Shown here piece after piece: positions 16,903 to 24,555 of a stretch of DNA of 33,473 nt; within the stretch, counting starts at the first letter, position 1; every line of letters begins with the position of its first letter. The DNA lies in assembly GCF_002154725.1 (NCBI RefSeq), contig NZ_MTAW01000200.1:1-33473 (forward strand), in the 5' to 3' direction. The stretch comes from Nostoc sp. 106C (GTDB taxonomy: Bacteria; Cyanobacteriota; Cyanobacteriia; Cyanobacteriales; Nostocaceae). The notes under the pieces were generated by a model. It was not told the DNA's origin and did not search any database. It saw only the letters and a list, made by a program, of their open reading frames with translations. A program made the position numbers and the translations under genes.

Positions 16903-17865
16903 TTATGTTTTCGTTTGCTCTCTTATTTTTTGAATTGCTTTTTGTGCGTAGATACTAACCTCGCGATCGGGATCGTCTAGTGCTTGTTGAAGGGCGTTTA
17001 GAGCTTCAATTTTACTTAAATTTCCAAGAGCGATCGCAGCTTCTTTTCTCACATCTGAATATTCATCTGTTAGCGCTTCAATTAGTGCAGGTAAAGACTG
17101 GATATCGGGGATTTTCTGTAATATTTGAATGGCAAATTTTCTCACCTGCCAATGTTCATCTTTCAATGAAATTAGTATAGTAGGAATAATTTTGGCATCA
17201 GCATGAAGTGCGAGAGACTTAGCAGCATTGCGGCGTACTTGCCAGTCTGTATCGTTTATTAAAGTATTATTCAGTAGATTTACGATATCTGCATCTGCAA
17301 AATGCCCTAAAGTCAAAGCAGCCGCACGACGCACGCTATCATCGCGATCGCTAACTAAAGGTAAGGCAGGTGGGCATATCTGCACTTGATTAAGATAGCT
17401 AAGAGTAGTAACAGCCGCTTCCCTTAGTTGAGGATGTTCCGAGTCAAAGAAGGATAGTACCGCAGGAAGAGACTGGGCATCATGTATCTTTCGCAACAGA
17501 ATTAACACATTCAGTTGGAGGTTGATATCTTCTTGCTGTAACGCATCAAGCAAAAGCAGCAAATGTTCTGAAGTTACCAACTCACCCAAAGCTGACAGCG
17601 CCTCACTACGAATTTCTACATCTGATGAAGCCAGACAGGGTAATAAAGCCGGAACAGCGATGGGATTGGCAAGTTCCCATAATGCAGTCACAGCAATTTT
17701 TTGCACGGCGGTGCTTTCATCTTGCAAAGCTACAATTAGACCATCAATAGCCGCCTCTTCGCCCAAGTGTTGCAGAGTTTTGACTGCAACTAAGCGATCG
17801 CTTACATCAGGCGATCGCAACATTTCTAACCATTCATTTAATTCAGAATCTATATTTACAGACAT
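16903..17865 (-). CDS. HEAT-repeat (PBS-lyase-like) protein
   Basis: A 320-aa protein built almost entirely of about nine or ten helical HEAT repeats of ~31 residues. Units such as SDVEIRSEALSALGELV, DDSVRRAAALTLGHFAD, DWQVRRNAAKSLALHAD, EHWQVRKFAIQILQKIP and YSDVRKEAAIALGNLS show the spaced D-x-x-V-R-x-x-A pattern. Cyanobacterial relatives include phycobilin lyase subunits (CpcE/NblB type) and general scaffolds. No lyase partner is nearby, so protein-protein interaction is all that can be claimed. It is the last gene on the minus strand of the flavoprotein/ferredoxin/ArgJ array but is separated from argJ by 438 bp of decayed sequence, so it may have its own promoter. Confidence 0.85.
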   Translation of the reverse strand: MSVNIDSELNEWLEMLRSPDVSDRLVAVKTLQHLGEEAAIDGLIVALQDESTAVQKIAVTALWELANPIAVPALLPCLASSDVEIRSEALSALGELVTSEHLLLLLDALQQEDINLQLNVLILLRKIHDAQSLPAVLSFFDSEHPQLREAAVTTLSYLNQVQICPPALPLVSDRDDSVRRAAALTLGHFADADIVNLLNNTLINDTDWQVRRNAAKSLALHADAKIIPTILISLKDEHWQVRKFAIQILQKIPDIQSLPALIEALTDEYSDVRKEAAIALGNLSKIEALNALQQALDDPDREVSIYAQKAIQKIREQTKT

Positions 17866-17939
17866 TTTGCATCCCGATCAAACTGGTTAATCTTTTATCC
17901 CTGCCTTGTAGTAGGAGTAATTTCAAACAATTAATTCGC

Positions 17940-18273
17940 TTGCCTAAAACAAATATACTAAATCAAGAAGCAATCAAAAAATTTGCTGATCATCGGCATG
18001 ATGTTCTCAAGCAGGTAAAAGGAGTAATTCGTCATAATGCTTATAAATATTCAATTTACTGACCTATAACAATTGTTTTTAAAAATAGGGTTTACGAAAG
18101 TACCAATAGCTGGGTCTCAACAAGTATATCAATCTTCATCTTCAGGAGCTTTGATAATATTACCAGCTTAAGAACAGCAAGAGTATGTTCAGTCTGTGCA
18201 TTTGGTCGCTGTACGTCGAGTATTGCTAGAAAATGGTTTAATCAACTCGAATACTTTCGACAGTTTTTTATAA
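17940..18273 (+). pseudogene. Decayed coding sequence of unknown origin
   Basis: The 438-bp spacer between argJ and the HEAT gene has no intact gene but shows two open stretches on the plus strand in different frames. One of 40 codons (17940-18062) includes NQEAIKKFADHRHDVLKQV. The other (18088-18273) includes VYQSSSSGALIILPA, then a stop, then EQQEYVQSVHLVAVRRVL. Their amino-acid composition looks coding, but I recognise no family, and they need not come from one gene. Both lie opposite in direction to their neighbours. Confidence 0.3.
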
Positions 18274-18303
18274 AAGGTTGCAAGCTAAAGTGGCAAAACT
18301 TAA

Positions 18304-19467
18304 TTAAGTTGAGTATTTACCGTTAATTTCTACATAACCTTCTGAAAGGTCACAACCCCATACAGTTGCAACAGCTTCGCCAATATTGAGGCTAACATGA
18401 ATATTCACCTTATCCTTAGACATTACTTGTCGTAACTCTTCTAAATTTTCCTCATTTAAAATATTCGGATATGCTTTAATATTATCAAACCTAATCACAA
18501 CATTTTCTGGATTTATTGCTAGCTCATTTTCGCATTTGCCGATAGCCATTGCTATTCGTCCCCAATTCGGATCGGCACCATAGATAGCAGTTTTTACTAA
18601 AGGTGAATTAACTATTGCTTTAGCAACTGTTTTAGCTTGTGCATAATTAAGAGCCGAATCTACAGTTACTTCAATAATTTTAGTAGCACCTTCGCCATCT
18701 CCTGCTATTTTCAAAACTAATTCATGGGCGATTTCTTGCAGCGCGCGAGCAAATTCCTGTTCTGAAACTTCACCTGCTAAACCATTAGCTAAAATGATAG
18801 CAGTATCGCTAGTAGAAGTATCTGTATCGATACTTAGGCAATTAAACGTTTTATCTACAATAGGGCGAAAAATTGAACGCAACACATTGGCAGAAATCGC
18901 CGCATCGGTAAAAAAGAAAGCTAGCAATGTCGCCATATTTGGCTCAATCATGCCCACACCTTTGGCAATTCCTACCAGCTTGGCATTTCCAATTTGTCGC
19001 GCTGCTAACTTTGGTACAGTGTCGGTTGTCATAATACCGCGTGCTGCCAAATTGAAATCAGCCGCAGTTAATTTCTTACCAATTCCTAACAATCCGGTTC
19101 GGATTTTTTTTATGGGGTAACGTCTACCAATTACGCCTGTAGAAGCTATCAAAATATTATGTGGAGAAATTCCAGTTTCATTTGCTACAAGTTGAATTAT
19201 TTCTTCTGCATCGGCAATACCTACACTACCATTAGCTACATTTGCATTTTTAGATATAACGACAATTCCCTGCGCTTGATTATCTTTTAAGTTGCGGCGG
19301 CTAATAGTCACACTTGGCCCGACGAAAAGACTTTGTGTAAATACTCCATCAACAGCACAGGAAACATCCGATTTAATTAATACAAAATCATCAGTAGTAT
19401 CCTTTATGCCTAGATTAGTAATAAACGTACTAAATCCTTGAGGAGTTGAAGATGAACCTAATGACAT
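18304..19467 (-). CDS. argJ: ArgJ-family ornithine acetyltransferase / N-acetylglutamate synthase paralogue
   Basis: A 387-aa ArgJ-family (Ntn-fold, self-cleaving) protein. The autoproteolysis site is in GVGMIEPNMATLLAFF, with Thr at about 180 as the N-terminal nucleophile of the beta chain. ASTGVIGRRYPIKKI, SKNANVANG, DTSTSDT, GDGEGATKIIEV and GADPNWGRIAMAIGK are also family landmarks. ArgJ transfers the acetyl group of N-acetylornithine to glutamate (and may use acetyl-CoA) in cyclic arginine biosynthesis. The N-terminal ~60 residues differ from the usual APKGF opening (here STPQGFSTFITNLGIKD). Because it sits in a sulfur-related array rather than with arginine genes, it could be a second, specialised copy; this cannot be decided from one window. 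The ATG at 19467 follows an AGAGGAG about 14 nt upstream. Confidence 0.82.
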   Translation of the reverse strand: MSLGSSSTPQGFSTFITNLGIKDTTDDFVLIKSDVSCAVDGVFTQSLFVGPSVTISRRNLKDNQAQGIVVISKNANVANGSVGIADAEEIIQLVANETGISPHNILIASTGVIGRRYPIKKIRTGLLGIGKKLTAADFNLAARGIMTTDTVPKLAARQIGNAKLVGIAKGVGMIEPNMATLLAFFFTDAAISANVLRSIFRPIVDKTFNCLSIDTDTSTSDTAIILANGLAGEVSEQEFARALQEIAHELVLKIAGDGEGATKIIEVTVDSALNYAQAKTVAKAIVNSPLVKTAIYGADPNWGRIAMAIGKCENELAINPENVVIRFDNIKAYPNILNEENLEELRQVMSKDKVNIHVSLNIGEAVATVWGCDLSEGYVEINGKYST

Positions 19468-19613
19468 TTGTTATATAAAACTCCTCTAATTGTGTGGTTT
19501 GATGATAGTGGTAGTTTAACGATCGCCTTTTTAGGCATCTCATTTTTTGTGGGTTTTTATTCGTCAAAACTATTCAAACTGAAGGGTAGGCATTACTATG
19601 AAAAATTCTCTCT

Positions 19614-19641
19614 TTAGCCCCAAAATTTAGCCTGGGGCTAG
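19614..19641 (-). terminator. Stem-loop after the ferredoxin gene
   Basis: On the minus strand, directly after the ferredoxin stop, CTAGCCCC pairs with GGGGCTA(A) around a 12-nt A+T-rich loop. The following run is A/G-rich and then T-rich rather than a clean T tract, so it may be a weak terminator or mRNA 3' stabiliser separating the ferredoxin from the ArgJ paralogue. Confidence 0.45.
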
Positions 19642-19642
19642 A

Positions 19643-19870
19643 TTAACGTAACAAAAAAGGAATTTGTACCTTAATTGCATTTGTGGGACATTCTTTTTCG
19701 CAAGGAAGACAGAACCAGCATTCGTCATATTTCATATATGCTTTGCCAGTTTCGGGATTTTTGGCTAGTACATCAAGCGGACAAACTTCAATACAAACCC
19801 TACATTTTTCTAAACATTTAGACTCGTCTACAATAACAGGAACATCTACTCTTTGATTAATTAAAGCCAT
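19643..19870 (-). CDS. Two-[4Fe-4S] ferredoxin, AprB-like
   Basis: A 75-aa ferredoxin with eight cysteines in two clusters. CLEKCRVCIEVCPLDVL is the first (with one Cys more distant than in the classic CxxCxxCxxxCP) and CWFCLPCEKECPTNAI the second. The DECWFCLPCEKECP wording is typical of AprB-type (adenylylsulfate reductase beta-like) ferredoxins that partner AprA-like flavoproteins. It would pass electrons to or from the FAD of the flavoprotein encoded at 21457-23166. The ATG at 19870 follows AGAGGTG. It is separated from the flavoprotein by a GNAT and a methyltransferase, unlike the usual adjacent AprBA order. The short C-terminus (IQIPFLLR-like) lacks the longer tail of true dissimilatory AprB. 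Confidence 0.88.
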   Translation of the reverse strand: MALINQRVDVPVIVDESKCLEKCRVCIEVCPLDVLAKNPETGKAYMKYDECWFCLPCEKECPTNAIKVQIPFLLR

Positions 19871-19966
19871 CTGACACCTCTGTACATTGTTAGTATTTTT
19901 GTCATGTAAGCAATGCCTACCCTACAGAAAGATTAATATTTCACGAATGATTTAAGTGTAATACTT

Positions 19967-20749
19967 TTAATTGGCAATTGCTGCTTTAAAAAAACGATAA
20001 CCCACATCAATTTCTGTTAACTGACGAATGTCTCCATACTTTGCATCCCATTCACCACTACTTAAATCTGCTGCGAGAGATTTGACACCAGATTCAATAA
20101 AATTGCGATTCCCCAACGCAAAGGAAGATATTCCTGCACGCACTTCTGGCTGAAGATACAATTCAGGTCGCCTCCAAGCTGCTGCGGCAAATAAATCAGA
20201 TAAATCGTAGGGTAACATCAAAGGTATTACTTCAATAACCCTTTGAGTATTCTGCTCAATTAAACTTGTAATTTCATGCAGTGGCAGAAATTTTAGTGCG
20301 TCTTCCCACAGCCAAGGAAAGTAATCATATAACCAGATTTTTTGAGCAAATCTGATATCAAAGCTTAATAATATAACTGGCCCATTTCTTATAATTCGGT
20401 GCATCTCTTGAAAAGATTTTGCTAAATCAGAAAAATGATGAATTGTCAGAATACTAATTACCGCATCAACAGATTGATCGGGTAAAGGTAAAGCTTCTGC
20501 ATATCCAGTAAACCATTTAACTTTTGGATGTTCTGATGCTTGTGTACGCATTATCGATGATGGTTCAACAGCATAAACAGAAAATCCTTGATTAGCTAGC
20601 GCTTTTGAGTAACCACCAGTACCCGCCCCAATATCAGCAATAATCCTACCTTTTGGCAAATCGAGTAAGTTGATTATAGTCTTGACAATTCGCGGATCGG
20701 GAACGCGAGTTTTTGTATATTGTTTACCGATTGAATCATAAAGAGGCAT
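19967..20749 (-). CDS. Class I SAM-dependent methyltransferase
   Basis: A 260-aa methyltransferase (methyltransferase-11 type). LYDSIGKQYTKTRVPDPRIV leads to motif I IADIGAGTGGYSKALA (about 37-52), then YAVEPSSIM, WFTGYAEALPLPDQSVDAV and ILTIHHFSDLAKSFQEMHRI. In place of the common LKPGG it has NGPVILLSFDIRFAQKIW, seen in a subgroup of cyanobacterial enzymes. The acceptor is unknown. It lies between the GNAT and ferredoxin genes of the AprA-like array, about 96-115 bp from each. Those spacers contain GTAGGGTGGGCATTGC-type repeats, so co-transcription is likely but not certain. Confidence 0.85.
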   Translation of the reverse strand: MPLYDSIGKQYTKTRVPDPRIVKTIINLLDLPKGRIIADIGAGTGGYSKALANQGFSVYAVEPSSIMRTQASEHPKVKWFTGYAEALPLPDQSVDAVISILTIHHFSDLAKSFQEMHRIIRNGPVILLSFDIRFAQKIWLYDYFPWLWEDALKFLPLHEITSLIEQNTQRVIEVIPLMLPYDLSDLFAAAAWRRPELYLQPEVRAGISSFALGNRNFIESGVKSLAADLSSGEWDAKYGDIRQLTEIDVGYRFFKAAIAN

Positions 20750-20864
20750 TTGTAAAACCCCAGATTTTTATATAGATAGCATACAAGTAATGTTCTGTAG
20801 GGTGGGCATTGCTCACCTTATAAAGCTTTCACAAATCAAATAAGACTTCGATACTCAGCATAAA

Positions 20865-21317
20865 TTACTTGTAACCAATTTTCTTATAAAACGTCATTGA
20901 CTGTTTGGTATTGGTGTAACCAATTTTTTCATAAAAAATGTGAGCCTCTGTGCGTTTAATGTTAGAACGTACAATAATTCCTTCACATCCAGCTGAAGAA
21001 GCCCACTGCTCAATATACTGCATTAATGTACGTCCAATTCCTGCATGACGATAATCTTCATCCACCACTAACCCAAGAAGTAATGCTTGATTTGGAATAA
21101 TTATCAAATCACAAGTATGAGCGTGTGCCCAACCAATAACGTCATCATTTGCTAATGTAGCAACATAAACAACGTGACTGTTATTATCTTGAATTTGCAC
21201 AAGGCGTTGCTCTATCTGTTGCGATGTAGCAGAATATCCAAGCTGAACGCAAAGCAGTGCAATTTTCTCTGCATCTTTACCCTGGGCCAATCTAATTTTT
21301 ATTTGCTTATTATTCAT
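20865..21317 (-). CDS. GNAT-family N-acetyltransferase
   Basis: A 150-aa acetyltransferase close to the single-domain minimum. IKIRLAQGKDAEKIALLC is the first strand-helix, LLLGLVVDEDYRHAGIGRTLMQYIEQ is motif A with the acetyl-CoA loop RHAGIG, and AHIFYEKIGYTNTKQSMTFYKKI is motif B. I start at ATG 21317 (MNNKQIKIR), three codons inside the longer TTG-initiated frame. The substrate is unknown; relatives acetylate aminoglycosides, amines or protein N-termini. It lies 139 bp downstream of the AprA-like flavoprotein, across a spacer with GGTGCGTTGCGCTGCGGGAC-type repeat text. Confidence 0.85.
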   Translation of the reverse strand: MNNKQIKIRLAQGKDAEKIALLCVQLGYSATSQQIEQRLVQIQDNNSHVVYVATLANDDVIGWAHAHTCDLIIIPNQALLLGLVVDEDYRHAGIGRTLMQYIEQWASSAGCEGIIVRSNIKRTEAHIFYEKIGYTNTKQSMTFYKKIGYK

Positions 21318-21456
21318 TAACAACAAATTTCTTATCTCTCTGCACCCCTCTACGTTTAAAAATTGTTAACGGTGCGTTGCGCTGCGGGACAACACACCCT
21401 ACCATCAATTTCTTAACATAGTTTTAAATATTAGCGCTGATTTACTTGTCTTGAGT

Positions 21457-23166
21457 TTATCTCACTGCTACATCATAGACTTCTCTTCCTAAATCCACAT
21501 CCACAATATAAGGTTCAACAGGACGCTTAAATAACACCATTTCCTCTCTTGGATTCTTCTTCAAATTCACATGACAAAACCACTCTTGATTATTCTTCTC
21601 TGGAAAATCTAAGTGATAGTGATAAAGTCCCCAGCGACTTTCTCGGCGATATATTGATGCTCGTGCAGCCATCTCTGCACAATCTCTAATAAAATGTACT
21701 TCCATACAGCGCATGAGTTCGTGAGGATCGTGCGCTCCCATTTGTGCCAACGTGTCATGATAGCGGACAAAATTATTCAGCCCAATTTCCATTTTGTAAT
21801 TTGATTTTGGCGGTTGTAAGTAATCGTTTACTAACCGCCGCAACTTATATTCAACCTGGGTATGGGGAATTCCATTCGGCTGATTTAAAGGTGCATAAAT
21901 CCTTGCTTTTTCTGCTGCCAAAAAGTCAGGATCGGGTTCCAAAAGATCCAAATCTTGGATGTACTCAATAGCATGAGTTCCTGCTAAACGTCCATATACA
22001 AATGCCCCAATCATATAGTTATGGGGAACACTTGCCATATCTCCGGCTGCATACAATCCTGGTACTGTGGTTTCTGCTTTTTCATTTACCCAAACACCAG
22101 AAGCACTATGCCCACTACATAATCCAATTTCAGAGATATTCATCTCAATACCGTGGGTGCGGTAGTCTTCACCTCTACCTTCATGGAAGCGTCCTCGACT
22201 TGGTCGTTCGTTTGACCATAAAATAGACTCAATTTCGGAAATAGTGTCTTCATCTAAATGAGTCATTTTCAATTGAATTGGCCCTTTACCAGAGTTTAAT
22301 TCTTTCCAAATCTCTAGCATCATTTGACCACTCCAATAATCACAATTAATGAAGCGGTGTCCTTCAGCGTTGGCGGTATATGCGCCAAAAGGCCCAGCAA
22401 CATAAGCACAAGCTGGGCCGTTGTAGTCTTTGATCAAGGGATTGATTTGGAAGCATTCGATGTTACTCAGTTCTGCACCTGCGTGGTAAGCCATTGAGTA
22501 ACCATCACCAGCATTAGTTGGGTTTTCATAAGTACCGTAGAGGTAGCCAGATGCAGGTAATCCTAAGCGTCCGCAAGCACCTGTGCAGAGAATGACGGCT
22601 TTGGCTTGGATGACAACAAAATCCCCGCCACGCACATCAAACCCAACCGCACCGATCGCTCTTCCTTGGTTTACCAAAACCCGTGTCGCCATGACGCGGT
22701 TAGTAACATTGACTTTATGGCGCTTTACCTGTCGGGTAAGAATAGTCTTCAGGTCTTTACCTTCTGGCATTGGCAATACATATTTGCCTACCCGATGCAC
22801 TTGCTTAACATCATAATTTCCTTGGGGGTCTTTTTGGAACTTAACACCCCAACTTTCTAATTCTTGAATGGTTTCGTAACCTAGCTTTGCGGTTTGGTAG
22901 ACAGCTTTTTGATGGAGAATACCATCGTTGGCAATAGTGACTTCGCGCAGATACTGTTCTGGTGTAGAGTATCCGGGGATGACTGCGGTATTGACGCCAT
23001 CCATACCCATTGCGATCGCACCACTCCGACGAATATTCGCCTTCTCCAAAATCAGCACTTGTGCCGCTGGATTAGCCTGTTTCGCCTTAATTCCCGCCAT
23101 TGTCCCTGCCGTACCGCCGCCAATCACTAACACATCGGTTTTTATCCATTGGGTAGTTGTTTCCAT
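21457..23166 (-). CDS. AprA-like FAD-dependent oxidoreductase (fumarate reductase/APS reductase flavoprotein family)
   Basis: A 569-aa flavoprotein of the succinate dehydrogenase/fumarate reductase/AprA family. The FAD-binding dinucleotide motif is DVLVIGGGTAGTMAG (residues about 11-25). VILCTGACGRLG, NAGDGYSMAYHAGAEL and VPGLYAAGDMASVPHNYMIGAFVYGRLAG are FAD and capping-domain landmarks, and WGLYHYHLDFPEKN with CHVNLKKN near the C-terminus is AprA-like. Real AprA reduces APS to sulfite with AprB. Here the neighbourhood (sulfonate-type binding protein upstream, ferredoxin downstream) suggests a role in assimilating organic sulfur; the reaction is unknown. I start at ATG 23166 because it follows AGGTGATTAT (Shine-Dalgarno). 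The extra 25 codons of the longer frame come from a purine-rich spacer repeat and encode a Ser/Pro run. The binding protein ends 86 bp upstream, probably in the same operon. Confidence 0.85.
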   Translation of the reverse strand: METTTQWIKTDVLVIGGGTAGTMAGIKAKQANPAAQVLILEKANIRRSGAIAMGMDGVNTAVIPGYSTPEQYLREVTIANDGILHQKAVYQTAKLGYETIQELESWGVKFQKDPQGNYDVKQVHRVGKYVLPMPEGKDLKTILTRQVKRHKVNVTNRVMATRVLVNQGRAIGAVGFDVRGGDFVVIQAKAVILCTGACGRLGLPASGYLYGTYENPTNAGDGYSMAYHAGAELSNIECFQINPLIKDYNGPACAYVAGPFGAYTANAEGHRFINCDYWSGQMMLEIWKELNSGKGPIQLKMTHLDEDTISEIESILWSNERPSRGRFHEGRGEDYRTHGIEMNISEIGLCSGHSASGVWVNEKAETTVPGLYAAGDMASVPHNYMIGAFVYGRLAGTHAIEYIQDLDLLEPDPDFLAAEKARIYAPLNQPNGIPHTQVEYKLRRLVNDYLQPPKSNYKMEIGLNNFVRYHDTLAQMGAHDPHELMRCMEVHFIRDCAEMAARASIYRRESRWGLYHYHLDFPEKNNQEWFCHVNLKKNPREEMVLFKRPVEPYIVDVDLGREVYDVAVR

Positions 23167-23252
23167 ATAATCACCTGAGGGAAAGGGGGATGAGGGAGAT
23201 GAGGAAGCAGTAGAAGCAGAGGAGAAATAACTATTGCCCAATACCTCATGCC

Positions 23253-24326
23253 CTAATTACGCCAAACTATGTCCTTGACGCTAATTTGTTTCGGTACAAG
23301 TTTAATTTTGTAGAAAGCATCGGCTACCTGTTGCTGTCCAGCAATCACTTCATCAGTAATAGGAAGTACACCATAATCACGCCGCTTTTCTGCTAGTTCT
23401 AAAACCTCAGCATCAATACCTAATGCAGGCGAGAGAAATTTAGCCACTTCAGCAGGATTATTCTTTGCCCAATCGCTAACTTTTTTCACTTCATCTAGAA
23501 CTGTTTTTAAAGTATCTGCATGGGCTTCGCTAAAAGACTTAGCAGCCAGATAGTAACCACGATTAGGCGCTAATCCTGTTGCGTCGATGAGAGTGCGTGC
23601 GCCTGTTGCTTTCTCTGCTAAAGCTAAGTACGGGTCCCAAATTGCCCAAGCATCAACGTTCTTACCTTCAAAAGCAGCACGCGCATCAGCAGGCTGGAGA
23701 GGAGTTACTTGGATGTCGCTATATTGTAGTCCTGCTTTTTCTAGTGCTTTCACTACCAAGTAGTTAGTGTTGGAACCTTTAGCGAAAGCAACTTTTTTGC
23801 CCTTGAGGTCGGCCACTGTTTTAATAGGTGAATCTTTGTGAACTACGATCGCTTCCCCTTTAGGACTCCAGGGATCGTAGGCAACATACACTAAAGGCGT
23901 ACCTGCGGCTTGGGCAAATATCGGTGGTGATTCTCCGGTGTAACCAAAGTCAATACTCCCGGCGTTGATAGCTTCTAACATTGGCGGGCCTGATGGAAAT
24001 TCAGTCCAAGTAACAGAAGCACCAGAGGAAGCCAAAGCTTTTTCTAAGTCGCCTTTTGCTTTCAATGCACTTAAAATAGTTCCCGCTTTCTGAAAGCCAA
24101 TACGAACCGCAGTGCTGCTGGCGGCTGCACTCTGATTAGGTGTAGCTGTTACCTGTGTTGTGGCTACGCGATCGCTGGTGTTTGAAGAACAAGCCGAAAC
24201 AAATAAAACCAAGCCGAGTCCGGCTGCAAACAGTAGAAAAAAAATACGGATTCTTTGTAGCTTAAACCTTTGGAGAAAGCCGAGCAAAATGTTTAATAGT
24301 CGAGATTGAAAAAACTTGGACAACAT
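23253..24326 (-). CDS. Sulfonate-type ABC substrate-binding lipoprotein (SsuA-like)
   Basis: A 357-aa SsuA/NMT1-family periplasmic binding protein with an unusually long basic N-region. The membrane segment IRIFFLLFAAGLGLVLF is followed by lipobox FVSAC (C46), then a Thr/Ser/Ala-rich linker. Landmarks are VRIGFQKAGTILSALKAKG, TGESPPIFAQAAGTPLVYV, GKKVAFAKGSNTNYLVVKAL, ADARAAFEGKNVDAWAIWDP and YYLAAKSF. The C-terminus ends shortly after PKQISVKDIV and lacks the SPEEYA tail of the other copies. It opens the AprA-like array. The ATG at 24326 is followed by a clear signal sequence. The divergent spacer to the next methyltransferase holds operator-like site A. No permease or ATPase gene is present. 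Confidence 0.88.
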   Translation of the reverse strand: MLSKFFQSRLLNILLGFLQRFKLQRIRIFFLLFAAGLGLVLFVSACSSNTSDRVATTQVTATPNQSAAASSTAVRIGFQKAGTILSALKAKGDLEKALASSGASVTWTEFPSGPPMLEAINAGSIDFGYTGESPPIFAQAAGTPLVYVAYDPWSPKGEAIVVHKDSPIKTVADLKGKKVAFAKGSNTNYLVVKALEKAGLQYSDIQVTPLQPADARAAFEGKNVDAWAIWDPYLALAEKATGARTLIDATGLAPNRGYYLAAKSFSEAHADTLKTVLDEVKKVSDWAKNNPAEVAKFLSPALGIDAEVLELAEKRRDYGVLPITDEVIAGQQQVADAFYKIKLVPKQISVKDIVWRN

Positions 24327-24500
24327 AAATACTCTGCTTTTAATGGTAAATACTTATGAAACACCCAGAAAATTTTTAGTTAACTTTAGGTAGATGAGTG
24401 ATAAAAATATCACACAAAAATAATTTGTTTCTTAGGCATTGCCTAGAAAACGAAATAAATATTGCAGTATCAGAGCAAGTTATGAAACTATTTCAGATAA

Positions 24501-24530
24501 TACTACGGTATACTTATCAAATTACAGTAG
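24501..24530 (+). promoter_or_regulatory. Operator-like dyad, site A
   Basis: The site lies in the 229-bp spacer shared by the AprA-array binding protein (-) and a methyltransferase (+). Core TACGGTATACTTATCAAATT starts at 24504. Flanks CTACGGTA and TACAGTAG form inverted arms (7 of 8 paired). The same core occurs at 27857 with one change and, on the minus strand, in diverged form at 33321-33353. The bound regulator is unknown. Confidence 0.5.
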
Positions 24531-24555
24531 ATAAAGTAAAATTTATCAGGAATTG

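Noticed and set aside
17522-17890. 122-codon plus-strand ORF
   Set aside because: Antisense shadow of the HEAT-repeat gene; the product is Ser/Ala-rich with no recognisable domain.
21457-23166. Annotation as a succinate dehydrogenase or a true dissimilatory APS reductase alpha subunit
   Set aside because: No SdhB/SdhC, sat or qmo genes are nearby; the AprA-like wording supports only family membership, so no gene symbol is given.
24400-24460. Imperfect hairpin TTAGGC-ATT-GCCTAG in the divergent spacer as an operator
   Set aside because: The arms are short and it is not repeated elsewhere in the window, unlike site A beside it.
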